NCBI GenBank assembly: GCA_964493785.1
Contig: CAZBPM010000003.1
Location: 124,001 to 188,000 of the forward strand
Length of the DNA stretch: 64,000 nt
Source: Hyphomicrobium_A sp964493785
Lineage (GTDB): Bacteria > Pseudomonadota > Alphaproteobacteria > Rhizobiales > Hyphomicrobiaceae
Direction: 5' to 3'
Made by a program: the position numbers and the translations under genes. The stretch's first letter is position 1. Every line of letters starts with the position of its first letter. This document shows, one piece after another, positions 53,778-63,099 of this stretch. The notes beneath the pieces are model-generated. The model did no database searches. It was not told the DNA's origin and was given only the letters and a program-made list of their open reading frames with translations.

Positions 53778-54623
53778 ATGTCCGATCGCAAGCGCCGCTG
53801 GCCAACGCTCATCACCATCACTGCATTGCTCGCCGGTATCGCCGTCGTCGGCTTCATCTTCTGGCCGACGATCTATTCGCTCATCGAAGACGAGCTGATC
53901 TATCAGAAGAAGGCGGGCAACTGGACCGCGTACGAAGCGGGCCGGACACTTGCGGGAACTCCCGATCTCAGCGCTTTGCCAGAGCGGCTGCAGCGCCAAA
54001 ATATGAAGCTGGGGGATGCGATATTTATGCGCATCTTCAAGCGCGAGTTCGAATTGGAGATGTGGATCAAGAAGGGAGATCGCTTCGAGCTTTTTGCCGC
54101 ATATCCCATCTGCATGTGGTCGGGATTGCTGGGGCCCAAATTGAAACAGGGCGACAAGCAGGCGCCTGAGGGCTTCTACAGCGTTGATTCTTCAGCGCTC
54201 AATCCGAACAGCCAATATCGGCGCTCGTTCAATCTGGGATTTCCGAACGCGTTCGACAGCGCACATGGTCGCACCGGGTCGCTGCTGATGGTGCACGGCG
54301 ACTGCCGTTCTATCGGCTGTTACGCGATGACCCACGGTGTTATTGATGAAATTTGGTCGCTATTGACCTCAGCGCTCGCAGCTGGTCAAAAGCGGGTTCA
54401 AGTACAGGTCTTCCCGTTCCGCATGTCGGAGACAAATATGTCACTGCATGCGGGGAATCCGAACATCGGGTTCTGGCGACAGCTACGGGTCGGGTACGAC
54501 GCCTTCGAGCGCGATCGTGTCCCACCGAATGTGAGTGTCTGCGATGGACGCTACACAATTCGGCCCTCAACCGGGGTTAGCGACGGCAGCGCGCCCATCA
54601 CCGTGAGCTGCCCTGCGACGTGA
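53778..54623 (+). CDS. L,D-transpeptidase (YafK-like), membrane-anchored
   Basis: The 281-aa paralogue of its neighbour has an N-terminal transmembrane helix (LITITALLAGIAVVGFIFW) and no signal-peptidase or lipobox site, so it is likely inner-membrane anchored with the domain outside. Domain motifs are GDKQAPEGFYSV and HGDCRSIGCYAM, with Cys, His and Ser intact. It shares FPFRMSETNM with the other two (FPFRMTDANM and FPFRMTEANL). Confidence 0.88.
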   Translation: MSDRKRRWPTLITITALLAGIAVVGFIFWPTIYSLIEDELIYQKKAGNWTAYEAGRTLAGTPDLSALPERLQRQNMKLGDAIFMRIFKREFELEMWIKKGDRFELFAAYPICMWSGLLGPKLKQGDKQAPEGFYSVDSSALNPNSQYRRSFNLGFPNAFDSAHGRTGSLLMVHGDCRSIGCYAMTHGVIDEIWSLLTSALAAGQKRVQVQVFPFRMSETNMSLHAGNPNIGFWRQLRVGYDAFERDRVPPNVSVCDGRYTIRPSTGVSDGSAPITVSCPAT

Positions 54624-54778
54624 GTCGCAGTTGACAGTCGCTGCTCATCCTTTCACCTGCCGAATATGCCAGCACGAAGAAGAGTTAGAGAGTTCAACAT
54701 GCTGACACGTTTCGTAACACTTAGCGGCAACTGCCGTTCAAATCGTTGCAGTGGCACGCCTCATGCAGAAACGGCTGC

Positions 54779-56080
54779 ATGAGAAAGCCGATCGCAAAAA
54801 TGGGGCGCACCGCTCTTACATTGTGCGCAGCTGTCGCCGTCCTGGGACACATAGGGACCGCGTCAGCACTTTCGCTGGACATCAAGGACATCACCGACTT
54901 GCGCATGGAGCGCAAGAAGGCGAACGCTTCCGGCAAGTTGCCGCTGCCCGGCACGCCGGACCTTGATCGTCTCGACCAACGCATCACTGAGAAGGGAGTT
55001 GCGCAAGACGCTCCACTTTTCATTCGCGTGTTCAAGGCCGAATCCGAAATGGAGGTCTGGACGGGCGATGAGAGCGGCAACTACACGCTCTTCGCGACAT
55101 ATCCGATCTGCTACTGGTCCGGAACGCTCGGGCCGAAGCAGAAGGAAGGCGACAAGCAGGCCCCGGAAGGCTTCTACACCATCACGATGGAGCAGAGCAT
55201 CCATAAGGGGACGCGCTGGCCCAAGTCTCTCAACGTGGGTTATCCGAACGCATTCGATAAGGTGAACCTGAGATCGGGATCCTACATCCTGATCCACGGC
55301 GGATGCGCGTCGATCGGCTGTTTCGCGATGACCAACAAGGTCAGTCAAGAAGTCTACAAGCTGGCGACGGATGCACTCGATGCGGGTCAGCCGCACATTC
55401 CGATCCATGTGTTCCCATTCCGCATGACCGAGGCCAATCTCGCCAAGTACGATGCTCCGCAATGGCGCAGCTTCTGGGCGAACCTCAAGGAAGGGCACGA
55501 CCTCTTCGAGCGTACGCACCGCCCTCCCCGCGTAAGTGTTTGCGGGCCTCGCTACGTGTTCTCCTCGGCAAGCCGGATGGAGGCCGCCAATCCAGGCCCG
55601 CTGGACGTGTGTCCCGAGACGGCACAGGTCATCGCCGACCTGTCGCGGATCAACAAGCGCGTCGCCGAGCAACCGGAACCGCAGAGGCAGTCCGAGGAAA
55701 TCAAGACGGCATCCCTGTCCGGGCCGGCGTCCTACCTCAGCGGTCCTGCTACTGCTGCCATCATCGCCAACCGGCTGGGCGAGAATTTCGAGCAGCAACT
55801 AGCCCCGCGCACGCCGCATCCGGGCCTCAGCGAAACGCTGACGCGTCAGCTCCCGTGCTCGCTGGCGCTTCCGAGCTGCCGTCGCTACGCGGAACTGCGC
55901 GAGCAGATCGCCCACAAGGTGACGCTGAAGCTCGAGGAGCCTGAGCGCGAGAAGGCCCGCGAACCGAAGAAGAAGAAATCGGCCAAGAAGAAGCGCCGGA
56001 GCCGGCACTACAGCGAAGTAAGTGAGTATCGGTCGTATCGCTCGCATCGCTCCTACCGGTCCGAGCGCTACGCCGAGTAG
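54779..56080 (+). CDS. L,D-transpeptidase (YafK-like), with basic Tyr/Ser tail
   Basis: The 433-aa paralogue has a Sec signal peptide cleaved near TASA, followed by the YkuD/YafK domain (GDKQAPEGFYTI, HGGCASIGCFAM). About 165 residues after the domain are extra. They end in a Lys-rich run (KKKKSAKKKRRSRHY) and a repetitive RSY/RSH segment rich in Arg, Ser and Tyr. The tail may contact peptidoglycan, LPS or nucleic acid. A strong hairpin follows the gene. Its start at 54779 gives a regular signal peptide. Confidence 0.88.
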   Translation: MRKPIAKMGRTALTLCAAVAVLGHIGTASALSLDIKDITDLRMERKKANASGKLPLPGTPDLDRLDQRITEKGVAQDAPLFIRVFKAESEMEVWTGDESGNYTLFATYPICYWSGTLGPKQKEGDKQAPEGFYTITMEQSIHKGTRWPKSLNVGYPNAFDKVNLRSGSYILIHGGCASIGCFAMTNKVSQEVYKLATDALDAGQPHIPIHVFPFRMTEANLAKYDAPQWRSFWANLKEGHDLFERTHRPPRVSVCGPRYVFSSASRMEAANPGPLDVCPETAQVIADLSRINKRVAEQPEPQRQSEEIKTASLSGPASYLSGPATAAIIANRLGENFEQQLAPRTPHPGLSETLTRQLPCSLALPSCRRYAELREQIAHKVTLKLEEPEREKAREPKKKKSAKKKRRSRHYSEVSEYRSYRSHRSYRSERYAE

Positions 56081-56112
56081 TGCGAGGCTTCTAGTCGCGC
56101 AATCAAGCGAAA

Positions 56113-56153
56113 CAAGAGGGCCCGGTAGCCGCAGGCGGCTTCGGGCCCTCTTG
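56113..56153 (+). terminator. Hairpin terminator after the L,D-transpeptidase array
   Basis: CAAGAGGGCCCG pairs with CGGGCCCTCTTG, enclosing a further stem-loop (GCCGC-AGG-CGGC). CTTGCTTGC follows rather than a full T-run. It lies 32 nt after the last paralogue. Confidence 0.65.
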
Positions 56154-56217
56154 CTTGCAGTCGGTTCCGGCAGCATGCGATACACGCTGAGGTAAAGACA
56201 ATCAGCGGGTCATCAAC

Positions 56218-56805
56218 ATGTTGAGCACTCTTCCCAGAAAGCTCGAGCGCTTCACGGAAACCGCCATTTTCGCCAGCCGCTGGATCCTTGCTCCCTTCTA
56301 CCTCGGCCTGGCACTCTCGCTATTCGTCCTGCTGATCAAGTTCCTTTTCGAACTCGTGCATATCGCCGAGACGGCGTTCACCGCTACAGAATCGCAGGTG
56401 ATCCTCGGTCTCTTGGCGCTTGTCGATCTGGCGCTCACCGGATCGCTGATCATCATTGTCATCTTCTCGGGCTACGAGAACTTCGTCTCCAAGATCGATC
56501 ATTCCGCGCACCGCGACTGGCCCGAGTGGATGGGCACGATCGATTTCACAGCGCTGAAGATCAAGCTGCTCGGCTCGATCGTCGCCATCTCCGCAATTCA
56601 GTTGCTGAAGCAGTTCATGACGATCTCGACCGTGAGTGATCGGGACCTGTTCTGGCTGGTCACCATCCATGTGGTGTTCGTCGTGTCGAGCGTATTCCTG
56701 GCGCTGTCCGATCGCATCGCGGGAACTCACGGGAGCTCGGAGCCTGCGCACACCTCTCACGCGCCAGCACCCACGACGCCAACCAGCAGCAAGAAGCACG
56801 GATAG
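56218..56805 (+). CDS. YqhA family membrane protein
   Basis: The 195-aa protein has about four transmembrane helices and YqhA/UPF0114 motifs (ETAIFASRWILAPFYLGLAL, then GSLIIIVIFSGYENFVSK). The function of the family is unknown. The gene ends 15 nt before the saccharopine-dehydrogenase-like gene and may share its transcript. Confidence 0.92.
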   Translation: MLSTLPRKLERFTETAIFASRWILAPFYLGLALSLFVLLIKFLFELVHIAETAFTATESQVILGLLALVDLALTGSLIIIVIFSGYENFVSKIDHSAHRDWPEWMGTIDFTALKIKLLGSIVAISAIQLLKQFMTISTVSDRDLFWLVTIHVVFVVSSVFLALSDRIAGTHGSSEPAHTSHAPAPTTPTSSKKHG

Positions 56806-56820
56806 AGGACACGCGACGTC

Positions 56821-57948
56821 ATGAGCCGTGTCGTCATCGTCGGCGGCTACGGCGCGTTTGGCGCGCATATCGCGGAGCGGTTGGCCCGCGATGGCGGCAT
56901 CGAGATCGTCATCGCTGGCCGATCGCTGACGAAGGCTCGTGCGTACGCCGACTTGCTCGCAAAGGCAGGCGCACGAGCGAAGATCGAAGCGACCGCTCTC
57001 GATGCAAACCGCGCCAGCGACAACGATGTGCGCGCGCTCGGCGCCGACGTTCTGATCAACGCATCCGGGCCATTCCAGGCGCAGAACTATCGACTGGCAC
57101 GCGCGTGCATCGGGGCAGGCTGTCACTACATCGACCTCGCGGATGCGCGCGCGTTCGTGTGCGGCATCCCAGTGCTGGATGACGCAGCGCGCGCGGCCGG
57201 CGTCAGCGTCATCAGCGGCGCGAGTTCGGTTCCGGGCGTTTCCTCCGCAGCGGTCGCTCAACTCTCGGACGGGCTGGAGACGGTCAGCGAAATCCTGATT
57301 GGGATCTCGCCCGGCAACAGTTTTGACCCCGGCGTTGCAACGACAGCCTCCATCCTCGGCGCTGTCGGAAAGCCGTTCGCCGTGCGGGCGGGCGGACGCG
57401 CGACAACGGCGTATGGCTGGCAGGGACTGCATCGCCATCGGTTTGAGGAGATCGGGGCGCGTTGGATGGGGGATGTCGATGTCCCCGATCTCGAGCTTCT
57501 GCCGGCGCAATATCCAGGCGTCGAGACAGTGCGCTTCACGGCGGGCCTGGAGGTGGGCGCTTTCCATCTTGGCCTGTGGGGAGTCTCGTGGCTCGCGTGG
57601 GCCGGTTTGCTGCGCAGACCGGGGGCGCTCGCAGCGCCGATGCTGGCAATGAAACGCCGGCTTTCAAGGCTCGGCTCGGATACGGGCGGCATGTTCGTGC
57701 GCGTGTCGGGGCGCGACAGCGCGGGTGTGCGGCAGCAGCGCTCATGGCATCTCGTAGCGCCGCACGGGCACGGGCCGTACGTGCCCGGGATTGCGTCGGT
57801 CATCCTCGCACGGCGGCTGCTCTCGGGAGCCGGACCAGCACCCGGAGCGACGCCCTGCGTGGGATTGTTCGAGCTTGCCGCGTTCGAAAGCGAGGTGGCC
57901 GACCTCAACATCCGCTGCACCGTTTCAATGGACGAAGCCGGCGCATAG
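56821..57948 (+). CDS. Saccharopine dehydrogenase-like NAD(P)-binding protein
   Basis: The 375-aa protein has an N-terminal Rossmann fold (VVIVGGYGAFGAHIAERLA, then IEIVIAGRSLTKA) and family motifs GADVLINASGPFQ and YIDLADARAF. The reductase-like domain shape is clear but the substrate is not; true lysine metabolism is unlikely without partners. Confidence 0.88.
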   Translation: MSRVVIVGGYGAFGAHIAERLARDGGIEIVIAGRSLTKARAYADLLAKAGARAKIEATALDANRASDNDVRALGADVLINASGPFQAQNYRLARACIGAGCHYIDLADARAFVCGIPVLDDAARAAGVSVISGASSVPGVSSAAVAQLSDGLETVSEILIGISPGNSFDPGVATTASILGAVGKPFAVRAGGRATTAYGWQGLHRHRFEEIGARWMGDVDVPDLELLPAQYPGVETVRFTAGLEVGAFHLGLWGVSWLAWAGLLRRPGALAAPMLAMKRRLSRLGSDTGGMFVRVSGRDSAGVRQQRSWHLVAPHGHGPYVPGIASVILARRLLSGAGPAPGATPCVGLFELAAFESEVADLNIRCTVSMDEAGA

Positions 57949-58040
57949 CTGCTGCGCCGGACGCCGGTGGAATTGCTCCAAGATAGACTTATATCCCGGA
58001 GCGAAACCGACAGCCTCGTGCACCACTCCCTGGAGGCCAA

Positions 58041-58580
58041 ATGAAAGCCCAAGCCGACTACTCCGCGCTGGCGCCCACGACCGAACCGCACCTGACGCCG
58101 CGTCCAATCGATGCGGGCGTTCGCATCGGACATGCGCATCTCAAGGTCGCCGATCTCGATCGCGCGCTCGCGTTCTACTGCGGCGTACTCGGCTTCGAGC
58201 TGAAGCAGCGCTATGGCCGGGAAGCGGCATTCCTGTCGGCCGGCGGCTATCATCACCACCTCGGCCTCAATACGTGGGAGAGCAAGGGTGGATCGCCGCC
58301 GCCGCGCGGGACGACGGGGCTGTTTCACGTCGCCATCCTCTACCCGAGCCGGGCCGCTCTGGCGGATGCGCTCAAGCGGCTGGTCGAGGCCGGCGTGCCA
58401 CTGGACGGCGCCAGCGATCACGGCGTGAGCCAGGCGCTCTACCTGCGCGATCCGGACGGCAATGGACTGGAGCTGTACTGGGACCGCGATCCCGTGGAGT
58501 GGCCACGAACGGCCGACGGCAAGCTTGCGATGGATACGCGTGCGCTCGATCTCGACGCCTTGCTGCGGGAAGCGGCGTAG
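58041..58580 (+). CDS. VOC superfamily protein (glyoxalase/dioxygenase-like)
   Basis: The 179-aa protein carries the VOC pattern: IGHAHLKVADLDRALAFYCG near residue 30, a His-His pair in YHHHLGLNTW, and DPDGNGLELYWDRD near residue 140. Metal ligands His, His and Glu are plausible. CTGGAGG precedes the ATG. Substrate unknown. Confidence 0.9.
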   Translation: MKAQADYSALAPTTEPHLTPRPIDAGVRIGHAHLKVADLDRALAFYCGVLGFELKQRYGREAAFLSAGGYHHHLGLNTWESKGGSPPPRGTTGLFHVAILYPSRAALADALKRLVEAGVPLDGASDHGVSQALYLRDPDGNGLELYWDRDPVEWPRTADGKLAMDTRALDLDALLREAA

Positions 58581-58604
58581 CGAGTTCACCCGGCGGCACC
58601 GAAC

Positions 58605-58634
58605 AAAAAAGCCGGCTCCCAAGAGCCGGCTTTT
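58605..58634. terminator. Bidirectional terminator between VOC gene and secA
   Basis: GCCGGCTC (58611-58618) and GAGCCGGC (58623-58630) form a stem with loop CCAA. Six A precede it and TTTTGC follows, so it can end transcription from both the VOC gene (plus) and secA (minus). Confidence 0.85.
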
Positions 58635-58661
58635 GCTTAGTCGGAACGATGACGGCAGACG

Positions 58662-61595
58662 TCAATCCGCCTTGCCGTGGCAGTGCTTGTACTTCTTGCC
58701 GGATCCGCAAGGGCACAGCTCATTGCGCGACACACGCCCCCAGGTGGCTGGATCGGACGCGCTTCGATCGGTCGTGCTCTTGCGGGTCTGAATCGGCGGG
58801 CGACGATCGGGCGCCGCCGGAACCGGGCCACGCGCTTCGGCGGCGATGGCGGCGTCGGCCAAGGCCAGCTCGTCGAGGCCTGAGAACGGATCGGCGTGGT
58901 GAGCATGCATCTCCGGCAGCTCAACGGGCTGCAGGCCGCCGGGCTGGGCCTCAGGCGAAGCAAGCTCGATATGCATAAGCTGGCCGGTGGTGGCCTCGCG
59001 CAGATTGCCGAGCATCGCCTCGAAGAGGACGAAGGCCTCGCTCTTGTATTCGTTCAGCGGATCGCGCTGACCGTAGGCGCGGAAGCCGATGACCTGGCGC
59101 AAGTGCTCCAGGGTGAGGAGATGCTCGCGCCAGAGGTGGTCCAGTGTCTGCAGCAGCACCATCTTCTCGATCTGACGGAAGTTGGTCGAGCCGATCTCCT
59201 GCTCCTTGCGGGCGGCTTTCTCGTCGACCTCCTTGAGGATGCGTTCGGCAATTTCCTTGTCGGCAATGCCTTCCTCGGCAGCCCAGTCCTGGATCGGCAA
59301 ATCGATGCCGAAGACGCCATTGATGGCTTCGCGGAGCTGGGTGGTGTTCCACTGCTCGGCGTATGCCGTCTCGGGGATGTTCTGGCGTACCAACTCTTCG
59401 ACGAGCTGTTGGCGCATCTCCTTCACCGTCTCGGAGACGTCCTCCTCGGCCATGATGTCGAGGCGCTGCTCGAAGATGACCTTGCGCTGGTCATTCATCA
59501 CGTCGTCGTACTTCAGGATCTGCTTGCGGATGTCGAAGTTGCGCGCCTCGACCTTCTTTTGTGCCATCTCGAGGGACTTGTTCATCCAGGGATGGGTGAT
59601 AGCCTCGCCTTCCTGCAGGCCGAGCGTCTTCAGGACGCTGTCCATGCGGCCCGAACCGAAGATGCGCATCAGATCGTCTTCGAGCGATAGGTAGAACTTC
59701 GAGCGCCCGGGATCGCCCTGACGGCCGGAGCGGCCGCGGAGCTGGTTGTCGATGCGGCGGCTTTCGTGGCGCTCGGTCGCCAGCACGTAGAGGCCGCCTG
59801 CTTCCAGCGCTTGCTTCTTATGCGCGGCGACCTCGTCCTGCAGTTTGCGGCGCTGCTTATCGACCTCGGCGTCGGTCGGCTCGCGACCGGCTTCGGCCTC
59901 GGCAAGCCGCCACTCCTTGAGGCGTGCCTCGGCGTTGCCGCCCAGCTGAATGTCGGTGCCGCGGCCGGCCATGTTGGTGGCGATCGTCACCGAACCGGGA
60001 ACGCCTGCCTGCGCAACGATGGCGGCTTCTTGCTCGTGATAGCGCGCGTTGAGCACTTGGTGGGGGATAGCCACTCCGTTGCCTTTGGCGGAGCCCTGCT
60101 CAACGAGGTAGGAGCCGATGTCGTTTAGATAATCCTTGAGCTCCTGCTCCTTGGGCGATTTCAACTTCTCGGCCAGAGAAAGCGCATTGCGGCCCAGCTC
60201 AAGGATGTACTTTTTATCCTTCAGAAGCTCGGAAAGCTGTTCGGACTTTTCGATCGAGACCGTACCGACCAGGATCGGCTGACTGCGACGGTGGCAATCC
60301 GCGATCGTCTGCACGATGGCGGCGTACTTCTCTTTCGCCGTGCGATAGATCTCGTCGTCCTCGTCAAAGCGCGAGACAGGCAGGTTGGTCGGGATCTCGA
60401 GGACATCGAGGCCGTAGATGTCGAGGAACTCGCTCGCCTCGGTGGAGGCCGTGCCGGTCATGCCTGCGAGCTTGCCGTAGAGGCGGAAGTAATTCTGGAA
60501 GGTGATTGAAGCGAGGGTCTGGTTCTCAGGCTGGATCTCGACGTTTTCCTTAGCCTCGAGCGCCTGGTGAAGGCCTTCCGAATAACGGCGGCCCGGCATC
60601 ATGCGGCCGGTGAACTCGTCGATGATGACGACCTGGCCGCCCTTGACGATATAGTCCTTGTCGCGCTGGAACAGCTTGTGCGCCTTGAGCGCGGAGTTGA
60701 TGTGGTGGACGAACGAGACATTCTCGATGTCGTAGAGGGAGCCCTTCATTAGGCCCTTCTCGACAAGCTGTGCCTCGACGCGCTCGTTACCCAGATCGGT
60801 CAGCGAAACCTGCCGCTGTTTCTCGTCGAGTTCAAAGTCTTCGGCTGTAAGCGTCGGGATGACTTCATCGACGGCCTGATAGAGGTCGGCGCGATCTTCA
60901 AGGGGACCGGAGATGATGAGCGGGGTACGTGCTTCGTCGATGAGAATGGAGTCGACCTCGTCGACGATCGCGAAGTTGTGGCCGCGCTGGACCATCTCCG
61001 TCTTGTCCATCTTCATGTTGTCGCGAAGATAGTCGAAGCCGAGCTCGTTGTTGGTGGCGTAGGTGATGTCGCAGGCGTAGGCCGCCTTGCGCTCCTCGTC
61101 GTCCAGGCCGTGGACGATATTGCCGACGGTGAGGCCGAGGAACTTGTAGACCTGCCCCATCCATTCAGCGTCGCGCTGTGCGAGGTAGTCGTTGACGGTG
61201 ACGCAGTGGACGCCCTTGCTGGCGATCGCGTTGAGGTAGCTGGGGAGCGTGGCGACGAGCGTCTTGCCTTCGCCCGTCTTCATCTCGGCTATCTTGCCCT
61301 CGTGCAGAACCATGCCGCCGATGAGCTGGACGTCGAAGTGGCGCTGGCCGAGGGTGCGCTTTGCGGCCTCGCGTACGGTGGCGAATGCGGGGACGAGCAG
61401 GTCATCGAGCGTGGCACCTTCGGCGAGCTGGCGGCGGAATTCATCCGTCCGGCCTCTCAGCTCCGCGTCGCTCAGCCGGGCGATGTCCTCTTCCAACGCG
61501 TTGATCGCGTCGACGCGAGACTGGTAGCCCTTCACGCGGCGATCATTGGATGAGCCAAAGATCTTTGCCGCAAATCCGCCGATCGTCGAAAGCAT
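58662..61595 (-). CDS. secA: Protein translocase ATPase SecA
   Basis: The 977-aa SecA has nucleotide-binding motif AEMKTGEGKTLVA, then YATNNELGFDYLRDNM and VDEVDSILIDEARTPLI, the preprotein-binding region, and the C-terminal zinc site CPCGSGKKYKHCHG. It drives protein export through SecYEG. The ATG at 61595 (MLSTIGGFAAKIFGS) gives the family-standard start; the longer upstream frame is not conserved-looking. Confidence 0.98.
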   Translation of the reverse strand: MLSTIGGFAAKIFGSSNDRRVKGYQSRVDAINALEEDIARLSDAELRGRTDEFRRQLAEGATLDDLLVPAFATVREAAKRTLGQRHFDVQLIGGMVLHEGKIAEMKTGEGKTLVATLPSYLNAIASKGVHCVTVNDYLAQRDAEWMGQVYKFLGLTVGNIVHGLDDEERKAAYACDITYATNNELGFDYLRDNMKMDKTEMVQRGHNFAIVDEVDSILIDEARTPLIISGPLEDRADLYQAVDEVIPTLTAEDFELDEKQRQVSLTDLGNERVEAQLVEKGLMKGSLYDIENVSFVHHINSALKAHKLFQRDKDYIVKGGQVVIIDEFTGRMMPGRRYSEGLHQALEAKENVEIQPENQTLASITFQNYFRLYGKLAGMTGTASTEASEFLDIYGLDVLEIPTNLPVSRFDEDDEIYRTAKEKYAAIVQTIADCHRRSQPILVGTVSIEKSEQLSELLKDKKYILELGRNALSLAEKLKSPKEQELKDYLNDIGSYLVEQGSAKGNGVAIPHQVLNARYHEQEAAIVAQAGVPGSVTIATNMAGRGTDIQLGGNAEARLKEWRLAEAEAGREPTDAEVDKQRRKLQDEVAAHKKQALEAGGLYVLATERHESRRIDNQLRGRSGRQGDPGRSKFYLSLEDDLMRIFGSGRMDSVLKTLGLQEGEAITHPWMNKSLEMAQKKVEARNFDIRKQILKYDDVMNDQRKVIFEQRLDIMAEEDVSETVKEMRQQLVEELVRQNIPETAYAEQWNTTQLREAINGVFGIDLPIQDWAAEEGIADKEIAERILKEVDEKAARKEQEIGSTNFRQIEKMVLLQTLDHLWREHLLTLEHLRQVIGFRAYGQRDPLNEYKSEAFVLFEAMLGNLREATTGQLMHIELASPEAQPGGLQPVELPEMHAHHADPFSGLDELALADAAIAAEARGPVPAAPDRRPPIQTRKSTTDRSASDPATWGRVSRNELCPCGSGKKYKHCHGKAD

Positions 61596-62017
61596 TCGAA
61601 GTGTTCCCCAAATTACCGGGCTTCTGCCGGGAGGTATTGGCACGATGCGCGAGAAATTCCTGCCCGCGCCAGGACGCCAAGTTACTACCGGGACGGCTCG
61701 ATCTGGCTGCGCGGACGGCGCCCGGTGTGCGCCGCAACAGCCGATTGCGCAAGAAGTTAGGCTGCGGGGGAGAGATAAGGACCGCACCATAGGCTTGTCA
61801 ACGCGCCGGGAACGCTTCTGCGCCCCCCAGAATCATCGGAAATTCTTCGACCAACTCTCCAATTCTTAACTTGGCAGCGCCTATCCAGCCCACTATCCAT
61901 GGGCCCGCAATCGGCCGGGACCGCCCGTTCCACGCGCACGAGAGCGCAACAATCCTGCGGTATTGGCCTGGGTATTGGCCTCCGTCCGTCCGGCCGTCCA
62001 ACAATCAAGAGATCAGC
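61596..62017. other. secA / parvulin divergent spacer
   Basis: This 422-bp stretch must hold the promoters of both divergent genes. A short direct-repeat patch (TCCGTCCGTCCGGCCGTCC) lies at 61981-61999. No gene, hairpin or clear promoter motif is seen. Confidence 0.5.
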
Positions 62018-62998
62018 ATGTATCCAGTCATTCCGAATAAGCGTGTCCTTGCAGGGCTCGCGATAGCAGCCGCAGCCGTCCTAGCCGTGCCCGGCACCAG
62101 TGTCCTGGCGCAGGACATCGCGAACGACAAGGTCGTCGCCACGGTCGACGGAAAGCCGATTACGGAAGGCGACCTGAAGCTTGCCGACACCGAGGTCGGC
62201 TCCGAGCTCGGTCAGCTGCCGCCAGAGGTCAAGCGTCGCGCGCTCGCCGAATACCTCATCGACAACAAGCTGTTCGCCAATGCCGGTGAAACCGCAAAGC
62301 TCGGCGAGACGCCCGAGTTCAAGGCCTACATGGAGTACCTGCGCGGGCGCGCGCTGCGGGAGCAATACTTCGAGAAGATCCTCAAGGCCGACATCAAGGA
62401 AGACGAGGCGCAGAAGATCTACAACGCCCGCATCGCCCAGATGAAGCCGGAGACGGAGTTCGCCGCACGGCACATCCTCGTCAGCAGCGAAGAGAAGGCA
62501 AAGGAGCTTCGCGCCAAGATCGCGAGCGGCGGCGACTTCTCCAAGCTCGCCGAAGAAAATTCCATCGACCCGGCATCCAAGAAAGATGGCGGGTTCCTCG
62601 GCTACTTCGGCATGGGACAGATGGTTCCTGAGTTCGAGGGCGTCGTCGTAAAGATGCAGAAGGGCGATATCTCGGAGCCGGTGAAGACTGCCTATGGGTG
62701 GCACATCATCAAGCTCGAGGATCGCCGCGCCAAGGCGCCGCCGGCGTTCGATCAGGTCAAGGACACGATCATGAACTCCCTCGCCGTGCGCAAGGCCCAG
62801 GAGACCTCGGCCGAAATGCGCGGCAAGGCGAAAATCGAGTACGTCGACGAGGGCATCAAGAAGCAGGTCGAGGAACAGAAGCAGAAGCAGGCTGAGGCAC
62901 TCGAAGCAGCGAAGAAAGCTGCCGCCGAGGGCACCAAGCCCGGCGCGGCTCCCGCTCCTGGTGCAGCTCCGGCGCCCGCAGACCCTGCCAAGAAGTGA
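62018..62998 (+). CDS. Exported parvulin-type peptidyl-prolyl isomerase
   Basis: The 326-aa protein has a signal peptide (cleaved near SVLA), a helical chaperone-like N-domain and a parvulin domain at about residues 140-235 (FAARHILVSSEEKAKELRAK, FSKLAEENS, DGGFLGYFGMGQMVPEFE). The C-terminus is Ala/Lys/Pro rich. It helps fold periplasmic or outer-membrane proteins. CAAGAG precedes the ATG at 62018, which starts the signal peptide directly. Confidence 0.93.
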   Translation: MYPVIPNKRVLAGLAIAAAAVLAVPGTSVLAQDIANDKVVATVDGKPITEGDLKLADTEVGSELGQLPPEVKRRALAEYLIDNKLFANAGETAKLGETPEFKAYMEYLRGRALREQYFEKILKADIKEDEAQKIYNARIAQMKPETEFAARHILVSSEEKAKELRAKIASGGDFSKLAEENSIDPASKKDGGFLGYFGMGQMVPEFEGVVVKMQKGDISEPVKTAYGWHIIKLEDRRAKAPPAFDQVKDTIMNSLAVRKAQETSAEMRGKAKIEYVDEGIKKQVEEQKQKQAEALEAAKKAAAEGTKPGAAPAPGAAPAPADPAKK

Positions 62999-63027
62999 GC
63001 GGCAGGCAGACTTCAGACTTACATGAT

Positions 63028-63062
63028 ATCGGGCCGCTTGCTCAAAGCGGCCCGATCTGTTT
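63028..63062 (+). terminator. Intrinsic terminator after the parvulin gene
   Basis: ATCGGGCCGCTT (63028-63039) pairs with AAGCGGCCCGAT (63045-63056) around GCTCA. CTGTTTCC follows. It separates the parvulin gene from argJ. Confidence 0.65.
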
Positions 63063-63099
63063 CCTCTCGCGGCATATTGGAACCGTCCGGAGCCGACGA

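Noticed and set aside
57258..58622. 454-codon minus-strand frame over the SDH-like and VOC genes
   Set aside because: Antisense to two plus-strand genes with clear motifs and a ribosome binding site.
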